A stretch of DNA of 64,000 nt from Costus lasius (GCA_027563935.2 CM050451.1:30271565-30335564), one strand, 5' to 3'. Positions 49,801-58,195 are shown, numbered from the stretch's first letter. Numbers and translations: made by a program. Notes: generated by a model from the letters alone, not told the origin.

Positions 49801-50666
49801 CCTTTAACCCTTGTTCATCCAACTAGTATCTGAAAGCCATCATATTGTTAACTTCCTAAGATGTCCTAACCTTAATTTAAGGACCTTAACAGCCGAGGTG
49901 TTAGGCAAAGATCCATCTAGATAGTTATGCCCATAGTTGCTCGTCCATCTTGGATGTTTTGTGACGGATACACTCTAGTCGTAAGATGGCTTAACAGATG
50001 AATATATACCAAAATTAAGTGAGGCCCTCCCTATCACGCTCTCTGCCAGAAGACCTCATCAGGAAGGCTGGCTGGCAATATCGAATAGTGCACGGCCTGT
50101 TTGAAAGTAAAAGCTCTAATCATTTTATTCATCTTCATATCTGAAAAACCATTTGGTTGTACCAAGTAGCAAACCTCTCCAAATTCAGTCATTATTTGTA
50201 AATAAGATTACCATCATTCTTGCACCTGATCAGTTCCGAGAAGATTAATCGCTATCACGACCGATAATTCATATTGGTTCACAACTCAACTGCATTATCA
50301 TTTTTCAACACATTCAGCAAAACCAACAATTGTCTCCTCCTTGTATGATTCAAACCCCTTTTAGTTAGCGAATTTTTCGAATTTTAGAATCATCAGAAAG
50401 ATTTCATGTCCACTAAGTACTGGACGACTGAAAGACTATCTCGAAACACATGGATCTTAAAGAAAGCAGAGGAAAAGAACCCACATCTGCAAAAATTCCC
50501 AGCAGATTCCGACACCACACAGGGTTCCAATTCCAAACAAGCATTGTATAATCTCGTCAGAAACTCCCAAGAAATCCAAGCACAAATCCAAGACGAAGAA
50601 AGCGATGAACTCAGTTACCTTATCGATGTCTCGGTCAGGGTTCGCAGAGCCAAAGAGATGTGCCAT
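21452..50666 (-). CDS. PH, RCC1 and FYVE domain protein with C-terminal BRX (PRAF family), nine coding exons
   Basis: Coding exons on the minus strand are 50,619-50,666; 41,121-41,207; 39,746-39,835; 39,558-39,644; 39,345-39,464; 36,637-38,715; 36,406-36,552; 21,696-22,246; 21,452-21,569. They total 3,327 nt, 1,108 residues, the usual family size. All introns are GT-AG; all exons are phase 0 except the last junction. The start [16 protein letters not shown] joins directly to [13 protein letters not shown], as in the family. Domains: PH about 16-135 ([38 protein letters not shown]); about seven RCC1 repeats 230-614 ([17 protein letters not shown]); FYVE-type zinc finger 615-681 with eight Cys; coiled coil about 825-890; BRX 1,039-1,105 ([31 protein letters not shown]). 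The family is thought to bind phosphoinositides and act as a membrane-linked regulator in plants; that is family knowledge. No coding break was seen. Other paralogues share this architecture, so no gene symbol is given. Confidence 0.95.
21696..22246 (-). CDS. PRAF-type gene, coding exon 8
   Basis: It encodes residues 887-1,069 plus two bases of the next codon: [16 protein letters not shown], a Ser/Thr/Asn-rich disordered linker, then the first half of the BRX domain ending [11 protein letters not shown]. The acceptor is TCTTGCAG|CTG; the donor is TTCAG|GTAGTG. Confidence 0.95.
22247..23124. other. Intron 7 sequence without a recognisable feature
   Basis: This is AT-rich intron sequence next to exon 8. 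It contains short open frames on both strands but none with coding character. Nothing further is supported. Confidence 0.6.
23125..24759. mobile_element. Probable terminal-inverted-repeat element, carrier of an inserted hAT element
   Basis: The left end GTGTTTGGATAG followed by TTTTAGCTTTTGTTGG (23,125-23,155) is mirrored at the right end (24,723-24,759) by GTGTTTGGAGTTGG and CAGCTTTTGTTGG on the minus strand. The interior is GC-rich with runs of 15 G (23,307-23,321) and 17 G (24,402-24,418) and many GGAGCTTGG/GGTGAGC motifs. There is no transposase. Target duplications could not be fixed. The interior is interrupted by the hAT element at 23,391-24,355. Confidence 0.45.
23391..24355. mobile_element. 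Non-autonomous hAT-type element
   Basis: The ends are TAGGGATGGCAGT (left) and, on the minus strand, TAGGGATGACAGT (right), 12 of 13 bases matching. The flanks are GTGAACAG (23,383-23,390) and GTGAACGG (24,356-24,363), an eight-base target duplication with one change, as expected for hAT. Subterminal parts repeat GGGTACCC and ACCCGAACCCG/CGGGTTCGGGT motifs in both orientations. The middle holds GC-rich, CAACGA/GGAGCGG-type repetitive sequence and a TA run (24,163-24,190). No transposase is encoded. Confidence 0.75.
24760..25899. other. Intron 7 sequence, AT-rich, no supported gene
   Basis: No domain was recognised. The short open frame at 25,577-25,807 has no familiar motif. It may contain decayed retroelement sequence near 25,370-25,700, but nothing definite can be named. 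Confidence 0.4.
25900..28050 (+). pseudogene. Decayed hAT-family transposase
   Basis: Several conserved blocks of plant hAT transposases occur in order on the plus strand with frameshifts and stops between them: IIWTP, then [12 protein letters not shown] (26,190-26,230; the TPCAAHCxDLMLEDI block), [19 protein letters not shown] (26,238-26,300), and [14 protein letters not shown] (26,350-26,391; the R(F/A)ATxFIxLxxL block). Weaker matches to the IYEAMD and C-terminal regions follow to about 28,050. The relic lies in intron 7 in the opposite orientation to the host gene. The exact ends and inverted repeats could not be placed. Confidence 0.65.
28704..28862. repeat. Compound TA / CATATATA microsatellite
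   Basis: An almost pure run of TA broken by regular GTACATACA and CATACATA interruptions, about 160 bp. Open frames across it on both strands (Tyr-Ile repeats) are artefacts of the repeat. Confidence 0.95.
28863..31410. other. Intron 7 sequence with short dispersed repeats
   Basis: No gene is supported. The phrases TGGTATTTGAAACCTT (about 28,908), TTGATATTTAAAACCCT (29,438) and TTGGTATTTAAAACCTT (29,498) recur next to AGTACCAGT-like text, as do related phrases near 40,740-40,850 and 42,770-42,850. This suggests fragments of one dispersed repeat family. The rest is AT-rich with A/G-rich stretches after 30,900. Confidence 0.45.
31411..31625 (+). repeat. Two-copy direct repeat, about 121-bp period
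   Basis: The block around GGCGGGAGGAACTTTGTTGT, CATGTTCAACTCCTCC occurs at 31,424-31,491 and 31,545-31,612 with few differences. Poly-A rich spacers lie between and after. It may belong to the same unnamed element as the coding relic that follows. Confidence 0.8.
32398..33837 (+). pseudogene. Unrecognised coding relic in intron 7
   Basis: One frame from 32,398 gives protein-like text across several stops: [40 protein letters not shown], then after TAG at 32,686 [18 protein letters not shown], and [40 protein letters not shown]. After frame changes, 33,560-33,837 reads [20 protein letters not shown] and [13 protein letters not shown] then TAG. Base composition is distinctly richer in C and in balanced codon third positions than the AT-rich intron around it. 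The sequence 31,850-32,390 before it has a similar flavour. The family is not recognised: it could be a retroelement gag-like gene or a captured host gene. Confidence 0.4.
34922..35807 (+). repeat. Direct repeats flanking a hairpin minisatellite
   Basis: A block of about 70 bp starting TATTGTTTGGGAG(A/G)TGCGT, ACGTCGATG, then CATCGGGGC(G/A)TAG and CCTCAATAT, occurs at 34,922-34,993 and again at 35,736-35,807, exactly 814 bases apart at its start. The minisatellite fills the space between. The whole looks like one period of a larger tandem repeat, probably from a retroelement LTR. Confidence 0.8.
35019..35730 (+). repeat. Minisatellite of about 17 units, each able to form a two-stem hairpin
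   Basis: Units of 37-46 bp repeat the plan A-rich spacer, outer arm, AACAA, inner arm, four-base loop, inner arm, outer arm. The first four units use TACTC...GAGTA around GCC-GTCAA-GGC. Later ones use AATATCC...GGATATT or AATTATCC...GGATAATT around GTC-GCAA-GAC or GCC-RNAA-GGC. One late unit uses CATCC...GGATG (35,662-35,687). An example is 35,193-35,199 pairing with 35,216-35,222, with GTC 35,205-35,207 pairing with GAC 35,212-35,214. The last unit is decayed. No reading frame through the array is meaningful. Confidence 0.9.
35808..36405. other. Intron 7 sequence next to exon 7
   Basis: This is AT-rich sequence with no recognised feature. Confidence 0.6.
36406..36552 (-). CDS. PRAF-type gene, coding exon 7 (coiled coil)
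   Basis: It encodes residues 838-886, [20 protein letters not shown] through [12 protein letters not shown], a heptad-rich coiled coil. The acceptor is TTGACCAG|GTT; the donor is CAG|GTAGTT. The joined text [14 protein letters not shown] is the expected family sequence across intron 7. Confidence 0.94.
36637..38715 (-). CDS. PRAF-type gene, coding exon 6 (linker, RCC1 repeats, FYVE, coiled-coil start)
   Basis: This large uninterrupted exon of 2,079 nt encodes residues 145-837. It opens with a Ser-rich linker ([17 protein letters not shown]). The RCC1 propeller follows with repeated V(A/S)CG-x-H-T and GRLGHG motifs, then the FYVE-type finger [20 protein letters not shown] through YRVCDSC. After it come a Ser/Pro-rich tail ([15 protein letters not shown]) and the first heptads [17 protein letters not shown]. 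The acceptor is TGCTGCAG|GAT; the donor is GAG|GTATTT. Confidence 0.96.
39345..39464 (-). CDS. PRAF-type gene, coding exon 5
   Basis: It encodes residues 105-144, [20 protein letters not shown], the C-terminal PH helix, through GGVYTD. The residue after WFS is Cys where Gly is usual in relatives. The donor is GAT|GTACAA. Confidence 0.9.
39558..39644 (-). CDS. PRAF-type gene, coding exon 4
   Basis: It encodes residues 76-104, [20 protein letters not shown] through RSLDL, in the PH domain. The acceptor is TTCACAG|CCT. The donor CTG|GTCAGC has C at +3 and is weak by sequence. Confidence 0.92.
39746..39835 (-). CDS. PRAF-type gene, coding exon 3
   Basis: It encodes residues 46-75, [20 protein letters not shown] through PGQRT, in the PH domain. 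The acceptor is ATTGCAG|GAT and the donor ACA|GTAAAA. Confidence 0.93.
39836..41120. other. Intron 2 of the PRAF-type gene
   Basis: This is AT-rich, with no gene. Around 40,690-40,850 lies a fragment of the dispersed repeat with TACTAGTACGAATCAAAATTTTAAAGC-like text also seen in introns 7 and 1. Confidence 0.5.
41121..41207 (-). CDS. PRAF-type gene, coding exon 2
   Basis: It encodes residues 17-45, [20 protein letters not shown] through FRLST, the first strands of the PH domain. The acceptor is TTTTCTAG|GCA and the donor ACT|GTAAGT. It lies 9.4 kb from exon 1. Confidence 0.93.
41900..42648 (-). mobile_element. 3' LTR region of a degraded copia element in intron 1
   Basis: On the minus strand the LTR starts TGATAAAATTTTAGCC at 42,648, immediately after the purine tract ACTTGAGGGG(A)GTG that typically precedes copia 3' LTRs. 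The far end is not sharply defined; AGAGCTTATATAAAGGC near 42,000 is a likely TATA region. The lower limit given here is approximate. Confidence 0.55.
42649..47300 (-). pseudogene. Degraded copia polyprotein in intron 1
   Basis: Reading leftward on the minus strand, the blocks are in copia order. Possible gag text is at 46,972-46,739 ([18 protein letters not shown]). An integrase block is at 45,313-45,131 ([40 protein letters not shown]). A reverse transcriptase start is at about 44,735-44,600 ([20 protein letters not shown], then KASLVA). The RNase H block [15 protein letters not shown] is at about 43,720-43,665. Stops and frameshifts are many. At 45,880-46,080 there is a short segment resembling the LTR in the opposite orientation, so a further insertion is possible. 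The relic is in the same orientation as the host gene. Confidence 0.7.
42845..48775. repeat. Related segments in inverted orientation around the copia relic
   Basis: Segment 42,855-43,300 (TTATAGGATTAGATTATAAAAT, later AAAATGACAAAAATGACAAT and GAAGACAAGTT) recurs in reverse complement at 48,130-48,770 (ATAATCTAATCCTATA, CATTTTTGTCATTGCC and TGTCTTCAC). Another partial copy is at 47,640-47,790. Identity is moderate and was judged by eye. They look like copies of one dispersed element rather than the ends of a single 6-kb element. Confidence 0.45.
48776..50618. other. Intron 1 sequence next to exon 1
   Basis: No gene or element is recognised. The last few hundred bases before exon 1 are less AT-rich. 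Confidence 0.55.
50619..50666 (-). CDS. PRAF-type gene, coding exon 1
   Basis: It encodes [16 protein letters not shown], residues 1-16. The donor is AAG|GTAACT at 50,617-50,618. The ATG has G at -3 and G at +4. The PDRDIDK-ALIALKK join matches the N-terminus typical of this family and decides the reading frame against two other ATG frames just upstream. Confidence 0.9.
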
Positions 50667-50825
50667 TCCATGAGAGAGCCGCGGACGCCGGAATCGATCC
50701 CCTCAGGCTTCCGGGCTTCATCCATGGCAGATCCCTCCTCGAACTCTCATCGATGCCCAGGCGAGGAAGAGATGGATAGCTCCCCCTAAACCCTAGAGCT
50801 CTCCTCCCGGATCGGGGACACAATC
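50635..50825 (-). promoter_or_regulatory. 5' leader with upstream ATGs
   Basis: Three upstream ATG frames precede the main ATG (50,666). One near 50,752 opens a ten-codon frame (MRVRGGICHG, stop). One at 50,725 is in a strong context (GCCATGG) and reads MDEARKPEGIDSGVRG, passing the main ATG out of frame and stopping in exon 2 after splicing. One at 50,721 reads MKPGSLRGSIPASAALSW and stops at 50,635, also overlapping the main start. They could limit translation of the main frame unless transcription starts downstream of them. Confidence 0.6.
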
Positions 50826-51036
50826 AGCACCCACAATGAGAGGGAAGGAGCTCTCAGACTAGAGGGAAAAAGGACTGAAGAGACGGCGCACTGACCACCT
50901 CCCAGGGTGCTACTGCTACCGGAGACGGGCGGCGGTTCGGTGGCGCGGAACAAGGAAGGTTGAAGAAGAGGTAGGAGGAAATCTGGAAGCGGAGGACGGG
51001 AACGGTAAAAAGGAAGTCGGAGTCAAAGCAGAGGAC

Positions 51037-51044
51037 ATTTATAG
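51037..51044 (-). promoter_or_regulatory. TATA box of the PRAF-type gene
   Basis: The minus strand reads CTATAAAT, 371 bases upstream of the ATG. A start about 30 bases downstream would give a leader of about 340 nt (roughly 50,667-51,008), GC-rich and with pyrimidine tracts. No other TATA match was seen between it and the ATG. The transcription start is inferred, not shown. Confidence 0.55.
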
Positions 51045-51299
51045 CATGTGGGGAGTGGGGAAGGTAAAAGGGAGAGGGAGAGAACGAGCGAGTGCCGGTG
51101 TGGGAATAGCGGGCGGAGGATGCTGAGCAGCGTTGACTGCGCGGGCAAAGAGTTAAAGAGAGAGTTGTTGAGCGGAAATCCGAATCTATTAACGATAAAG
51201 CGACCCGATTCGCTTTCGCATGAAAAGAAAGGATCTAATTATTAATTGCGTTTGAAGTTGCCATAATTTGTAAATTACAAATTAGGCGCCTCTTTTGAA

Positions 51300-52799
51300 T
51301 TCCTGAAATACAATTAAAGGAGAGAGCTTTATCAACGACCTCACGGGTGTCTGTTTCTGTCATTTCGCATTCATCACGTAGATATTTCGGCGTTAACGTG
51401 TCAAAAGTTTTGAAGTTGGTTAAATTGGAATTACGAGCAGTTAGAGGGTGCTGCTGGCAAAGCAGTACACCACGTGGCGATTTTTATTGGTTGATTGTTC
51501 CTTTTTAGAATTTTTTTCCCGACATGGGCGCATGGCTGGATCAATCTCTCTGCCGCTTCGCTGCATAACAATTGTCAAATATAGATGATGGCTATAAGGA
51601 AAATTTATATAAATGTATGAGAAGATCCTTTGAAATTTTTTTTTCTTACTAGTATGGAATTACAAAATCATCCAGGGGAGAAGTGTGATTAGGAAAGGGC
51701 TAAAAGCACAATTTTTTTTTTATAAATTCTTTTGAGAAAAAAATTTAAAAATAAATTTATTAATTTTTATAAGAAATATATTCTCCTTTCTCTATATGTT
51801 TTTATTTGACGGCTACTTTGTTTTCATAGATTTTCAATAAAGTATATTATATTTATAATTCATTATAAATTTGCTTTTAGAATTATATGGAGTTATTCGT
51901 CTCATTTTTCACCTATTATAAAGCTTATTAGTTTCTTACTAATTTTTCTCATTTTTATTATGTTCATCACGGAAAATAAGTGAAGAAAATTTTTTTTTTC
52001 TTTTTATTTATTTTTCTTATAGGAAACATGGTATTAATTAAAAAAAGCTAATTAATTACTCTAGGAATACTTTTCCCAGCCTTTTTTACTTTTATCAAGA
52101 GTGGTATCTATTCTTATAAACTTAATATTTAATAGGTGGACCATCAATCCGTTATGATATTAAATTAATCTTAATCTTGTGTACTAAACTATAATAATGT
52201 CAACTTAATTGCTGAAAAAGAAAATTTATAATTTTGACTCAATGATTCATGTTTTTTTTTCAGAGAAAATAGATTAAAAAAATATTAATGAGCTTTCTCT
52301 CATTTCAATTTGAATGTAACTCGGACAAAAACTAATACCATACATCCTAGAGGAGTAAAAACAAAAAAGAAAGCAAAATAATTAAGAGAGACAAAAGGAA
52401 AATAAAAGAAAAACATGCAAAATAAATTATAATGACAAAAAAGCTAAGTGGGGAGGGTTTAAATTGTAAAATAATCCACCACTGATGTATTAAATTAACG
52501 ATCATAAAATTTTGGAATCTTGAATAAATAATCGTTATAATTAAAAGAGTGTAAAATTTATATACTTGATACGGAAGATAGTGATTAAACGGAAATTATA
52601 TATTCAATATCGAAGACCTACTAATTAACTACACTAGTAATTTATTAAGTCAAAGATCATAATAAACCATATTAGTGTCTCATTATATTTTATTTCTTGT
52701 TTAATAACAATTAGATGTACATAAACATACAAACAATAAGATTGCGTAATATTATTACAATCAAACATCAATACAACCAACAACCATTTTTTCTATCAC
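51300..52799. other. AT-rich intergenic sequence upstream of the PRAF-type gene
   Basis: Nothing is supported beyond long A and T runs. Confidence 0.6.
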
Positions 52800-53330
52800 C
52801 TTCTCTAAATGTACTTTGGTTGTAATCCTTTAGTTAAAAGATAGGCAATCATAAAATCCATCCTAATATCTTCAACATATATTCTTTATTTCTAAACCTC
52901 CTTTTTAAGTATTTCAACTCTATATGTTTTGTGCCACTATAATATTTATCATTCGTAGAGAAAAAAATTGGTGTAGATTTATCATAATAAAATTTCAATG
53001 GTTTACTAATATTAGTAACAAACTCAAGACTATGAAATAAAGTTTTACAACTATAATGTATGAATTATAGCCTCAAAATAAGTATAGGAGGAAGCAATTA
53101 TAAATTATTTAATACTTTTTTTTATAAAATTGCTCCTTTTGCTAGACAAAATAAATTTAAAAAAACTTTCTAATGCATTCAAGAAAATCTTAATCTGAAT
53201 ACCCAATCACTTCTAATGGATTGGATCTTCTATACATAAGTATATAGTTATTTGTCCGTCAAAGATATCTTAGCACTTTTTTTTATAGTTTTCCAATGGT
53301 CAATACTAGGATTACTTTGATATCACCTAG
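52790..53330 (-). pseudogene. Copia RNase H tail, degraded
   Basis: On the minus strand 52,940-52,810 reads WHKTYRVEILKKEV, then RIYVEDIRMDFMIAYLLTKG LQPKY, which matches the C-terminal copia block (…HVxTxxMIADxLTKGL). It is preceded upstream by other decayed RNase H text. No LTR or purine tract was identified nearby, so it is a fragment. Confidence 0.6.
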
Positions 53331-53355
53331 CACTCCAACTACAAGGCTAATATCA

Positions 53356-53600
53356 TGTGATACCTGAATTTAATCTTATATGGAAAGTAAGAGAAAAAAA
53401 TAATATGATATATACAACTTAGTGAGCTTACTACTATTAATTTAGGTTTAATGTTTTACATTGAGTTATGTTACTATGTGATACCTCAATTTAGTCCCAC
53501 ATGAGAAATGAGAGAAAATATAATATTATATTACAGTTAGTGAGCTTATTACCATTAACTCAAGCATAAGTATTATATAGTGGACCATAAGCATATGAAA
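53356..53600 (+). mobile_element. Two abutting degenerate TRIM-type LTRs
   Basis: TGTGATACCTGAATTTAATC (53,356) and TGTGATACCTCAATTTAGTC (53,477) each start a segment with the same order of motifs as the TRIM LTR at 6,770: CCCA(C/T)AT, GAGA-rich, TTAGTGAGCTTA(C/T)TA, TTAACTCAAGC-like. The first is cut to 121 bp and joins the second directly. Divergence is high. Confidence 0.55.
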
Positions 53601-54721
53601 TATGTTCCATAATAATACTTGGACATTGCAAGATAGTAAATTTATCCCCCTCCTGAATCCTGAATTGGAAAAATGTTTGTTAACAAATGTCAATATAAAA
53701 TCTCTCAAAAATGTTTTTTGAACAAATGTCCATATGATATTTGGACATGTCAGATCACAGCATAATTGAATGAACAATTTATATGATTTGATCTACAAGA
53801 AGAATAGAGCTATGCACCTATTCTAATGATCTAGAGAAGCTAATTAGGCTTTGAGTCCAATAAAGAAGATATAGGACTTGGGCACCTATGAGACTTGTAT
53901 AGGATGCCTTATAATACTCTAGAAAAAAAACAAATGTCTTTATTACATTTACATATTTTTTGACAAAAACAATATATGAGATTTTATTATGCAAAATTTT
54001 ATAAAATGTGCTATTGCTAAATTGAATTATCATCTAGGGATGTGACACACCTAGAGCATGAATAAGTTCTAAATGGAGCTCATTGGCTTATGGCTTCAGT
54101 AGGATTGGCGCATAAGAAGGATGAATCACCTCATTGGGCCAAGAGCTTAATGAACCAAGGGATGGGCGACTAGTCGACTACACTTTGTATGAGAGGAAGG
54201 AAGGAGCTTTAAGCCCTGGCCCCTGGCCTAGGTGCCTAATGGAGGCACTAAGAAGAGGCGCCAATTCCATAATGGGGTGCTTAGGTGGCCGACCAAGCAA
54301 AGCATGATTTCTTTGACGCGAGGTGATTGAGGGAAGTGATTTGTCCTTTACTGGTAACTCTTCCCTCTATTCCTTTTAGCACCATGCCTAGGCAGTTAAT
54401 TGGAGCATGGACTGGTCGACCATGCCTATAGAGGAGGTGCATGACTTTGTATAGATAAGCAAGCAAGGGTTAAGCCATAAATACATAAATTCTTCTCTCC
54501 TCTCTTTGTGTGGCCGACGCTCTCTCCTCCTGTCCATGTGGCCGACGCTCTCTCCTCCTGTCCATGTGTCGCCGCTCTCCTCCTTTACTATGAGTACCAA
54601 GGTAGGGTTCCTACTTCTGAGGCTAGCACCAAACATGAAGTGGGGTGATCTTCAAGAGGTCGCTATATGGATACTGGTAGAGAGAGAACACTTGAGGGTC
54701 TATAGCCATCGATGTCGAGCA

Positions 54722-54918
54722 CGCTTCAAAAGTAAAATTACTATTATATCCCTTAGCTCATCTCACATGGATCCTCTTGGCATGGAGAAAAATTAATTTC
54801 AAGCAATTTTTCACCGTGTACGCTTCAAAGGTAAAATTACTATTATATCCCATAGCTCATCTCATATAGATCCTTTTAGCATGGAGAAAAATTATTTTCA
54901 AGCAATTTTTCACCATGT
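54722..54918 (+). repeat. Tandem duplication, 99-bp period
   Basis: CGCTTCAAA(A/G)GTAAAATTAC through TTTTTCACC(G/A)TGTA occurs twice back to back (54,722-54,820 and 54,821-54,918) with about ten differences. A shorter doublet, GCCGACGCTCTCTCCTCCTG, occurs at 54,513 and 54,542. The surrounding 54,000-55,700 has no gene. Confidence 0.9.
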
Positions 54919-55714
54919 ATTTTTTAATTGCCTATGATTTTTTTCCAATAGTGTATCAAAGCCACTTGTGAGAATGTAAGAGTATTTTTAGTATTTCACA
55001 TGTTATGTCATTAGAAAAATTTTAAAATATTGCTAAAAATTTCTAAATAATTTTTGATACATATATAAATTTTTGGGGATAGAGTACTTACCTATTTTGG
55101 AATTATTTGATGCCCTCATCTTGAAGGATGCTATTATCAACTTTGATAAATTTTTTGCATCCTCATGTGAAGACATATGGATTGTTAAAAATTTCCTAAA
55201 ATAGCATAGATATGTCTAGAAATTTATCATATAAAAAATTAAATTTTGCATAACAAACTCATGGGAATTTTGTGGCGATATGAAACTTGTCATATTTGGT
55301 AAGTTATCATGTGCAATCCTTAAATTGCCAAATTAGCCTAAAATTTCTACTATATATTGTCAATGTATTATTGTAGAGTTTTTGGCACATTTATATACTA
55401 AAATTGAGCTTTCATGTGAAATAACAATTTTACCCTTGTCGTGAGCATCGGATAATGCTCAATTTATATGGTCATAAGCCTCGATTGTGTGTATATGGAT
55501 GCATGTATCCGCTCTGTGATGAATGCTTGTAAAATAATTTTAAGCAGTCTACGTGTCGTACTTCTTTCCTTATATCTCGATGTAAAAATTTTTATGGATT
55601 CTTAAAATTTCAAAAATGTAATTTTAGAATATGATTTATTTTATTTTATATCTTCACCGAAGGAGCTCTAGAGCACTATAGAGGTCTTGGCATACTTGGA
55701 GCATGGTGATGCCT

Positions 55715-57270
55715 TATATTTTGATACTATTTTCTGATATTATTTTATCTCAAAACAAAGCATATTATGTTGTTTTTATATCAAAATCAGACTTATTTAC
55801 TTGCATTGTTTGGAATCTTCACTTTTCCTTATCTTTTTGTAATTTTAGGTGAAATCACTCATTTCTGAAGTTTATTTGATGATTCTAAGCCCACCGAGTG
55901 ATTCCGGATGAAAAGACAAGTCAACACAGCAAATTTGATCAAATGGAGTTTTCTGTATCTGTCATGGCCAGCTCCTGACAGGCTTTATGGCCATGATGAG
56001 TATTTCGTAGACTTCTTCTTCACAACCAGACCATGATGAGTTTCATGCCTATAACTAGTATGGAAAGAATTATGACAAGTTTTTTGCCGAGACAATCATG
56101 GTTTGACTGTGACCAACATCATGACCATGATTGAAAAGTCCAAAAATCCACAGAAAGGTTCACAGCCATGACCAAATTCATAGTCGTGACCTAAAGACTG
56201 ATTTTCCACATAAGACTTCACGGCCTGACTATGACCAGTGTCACGACCATGATAATTATTGACCAAACCTATAGAAGAGTTCACAGCTGAGCTATGACGG
56301 ACTTCACGGCCATGATAGCTTCCGCCGATTGTGATTCCTCGTGTTTCTAGGGTGAATCCAAATGAAATTTTGTCTAGATCAAAGGGGAAAGTGAAAGGGC
56401 AGCTTCCAGGATAACAAAACTAGAGTCAAAGAGCCGTTTTGAGGGGAGAATTGGCTGGAAATCGAGAAGAGGCGACAAGGGTGGTAGACAAATGAAAAGG
56501 GGATTTTCTGGCGAATTTTGCTGGCGAAACTTCATCACTCGATGGATCTTCGTTTATGCTCTCTACTTGAAACAATCTTCCTTGTATTTGTTGCTCCCTT
56601 GAATGATTATTTGAGGATCTGATCTGAGTATACACATCATGGCTGCTTAAGCCATAAATTTAGGATTTTAGGTATGGTTTTATGTTTAGATCTTGTTTTC
56701 AAACTTTAAACTTTAGTGCTTAATGAATCTATCTTCATTTATCTGATTATCGCTGTGTTGCTTGTTTGTATTTACTTTGGCCTAGTATTTACAAATCTTA
56801 AATATCATTAGAAAAACTAAAAGGTGAATCACGACGTTGGAACTACTTGATCAGACTCGTGTAATTCTACCACAAAAGTAGGTGGAACTCATGTGAGGAC
56901 ATTAATTTTATCCTTATGCTCATTGGTTTTACTTAGATTAGTAAGCCACAAAAGTAGGAGATCGATCTAAGTTGATACTGAGTTATACTATTGAAAGGGG
57001 GTAACATGTACTCTTGGATAAGTCTTTAAGCTTGTAGACTAATTACACTATTATTTTAATGTTCAAATTCTGATCTGGCATTAAGATGAACCCTGAAATC
57101 CTAAATCTCCTCGATATTACATAGACCTCGTGACTCTCATTTGACATCTAATTCAACCAATTAGCTTTATTTGGTTGAAATTACTTTGTATCCAAAATCA
57201 TATTTAGTTCGTCTAGCTATGATTACACAATCAATTGGTAATTAGGACTTGTCCCTATGGTGTCGTGTGC
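55715..57270 (+). mobile_element. Diverged Athila-type LTR remnant
   Basis: The order of motifs follows the LTR at 2,229-3,704: GGAATCTTCACTTTTCC, AGGTGAAATCA, GTGATTCCGGATGA, then CACGGCC/GGCCATGA dyads, GGTGAATCACGACGTTGGAACTA-like text, CGTCTAGCTATGATTAC and AATTGGTAATTAGGACTTG. No primer site or internal domain follows; at about 57,270 the match ends. It is a much older relative. Confidence 0.6.
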
Positions 57271-57399
57271 TTGTGGGTTGTGTGCAACACATGGTGGCCC
57301 AAACTACAAGGAAGAAGAATAAGCATTGGATCACAGATTTTGAGCTGGAGTTTGACATAAACTTGATGACAAGGAAGCCTATTGGTGTCAGCCTTAAGG

Positions 57400-58195
57400 C
57401 ATGAGGCCAACGACTACCTTCTTTGCCTTGTGTGTGGGGCTTGCCACCCTAAGTCTTGACTTGCCTCATCTATGGCTTAAGATAAGACATGGCAAGAAAG
57501 GGATATGACCATATTTAGTTACTTATCATGCGTGTGATGTTGTTTTTATGAGTCATGCCATAGCCATAGGGTCTTGCATGCTAGATTAAAAGATAAAATA
57601 TATATAGAGAGTTTTGGTGAGACCATGAAAAAGACTCCTATGAGTTAATATCAAGTCTGATTTAGTCTTATGATGCATAGCCCTCGTCAAACTACTAATT
57701 AGTGGTGTTGTGAATTATTTTTCACCCTCATAGGACACACCCACTTATTTTTAGAAAGCATGTGATGATAATATTTGCCTTAGTCCCCATACATTTATAT
57801 CAGGACATGCCCTCGTGAAGTACATATTGGCCCTAAACATAACAATCAGGTTGCACTTGACTACATGGACATGTGCTAGATGAACGATGAAAATCTAGAA
57901 GCAGTTGTGAAGAGGTTAGGGTCTTGTGAATTATTTTCAAATCTTGTTAGACATAAGGCGTGTAGACTGTTTTGACTAAGAGGAGTTGCACTAGGTGCAA
58001 TTGATTGGCGAACCTACCTAAGGAAGCATGGGCCATGTAGAACCTCATGTGGATTTAGGATCTTATTCTCCCTAGAAAATTAGGAATCTTCTGAATTGAC
58101 ATTTTGGGGTTGTCAATTTAATTAAAATAGTGGGAGCATAATCATTTAATGAAAGTCTTTGTTAAATGATTTTTATATTTTGTTGTTGTAGATTA
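57400..58195 (+). mobile_element. Leader of a degraded copia element
   Basis: This stretch matches 62,990-63,690 in order: TAGCCCTC...AA(A/G)CTA, GGACACA(C/T)CCACTTAT, TTAGAAAG, GACTTGAC/CTTGACT, CTAGGAAG-like, and AAAATAGTGGGAGCA. That places it as the untranslated leader before gag in a copia element related to the one at the right edge. Confidence 0.65.

Noticed and set aside
50406..50789. 127-codon plus-strand open frame
   Set aside because: It is antisense to the PRAF leader and exon 1; it has no recognisable domain.
50635..50823. Reading the PRAF leader frame MKPGSLRG as the protein start
   Set aside because: It stops before exon 1 ends and does not join to the PH domain; the MAHLFG frame gives the family N-terminus.
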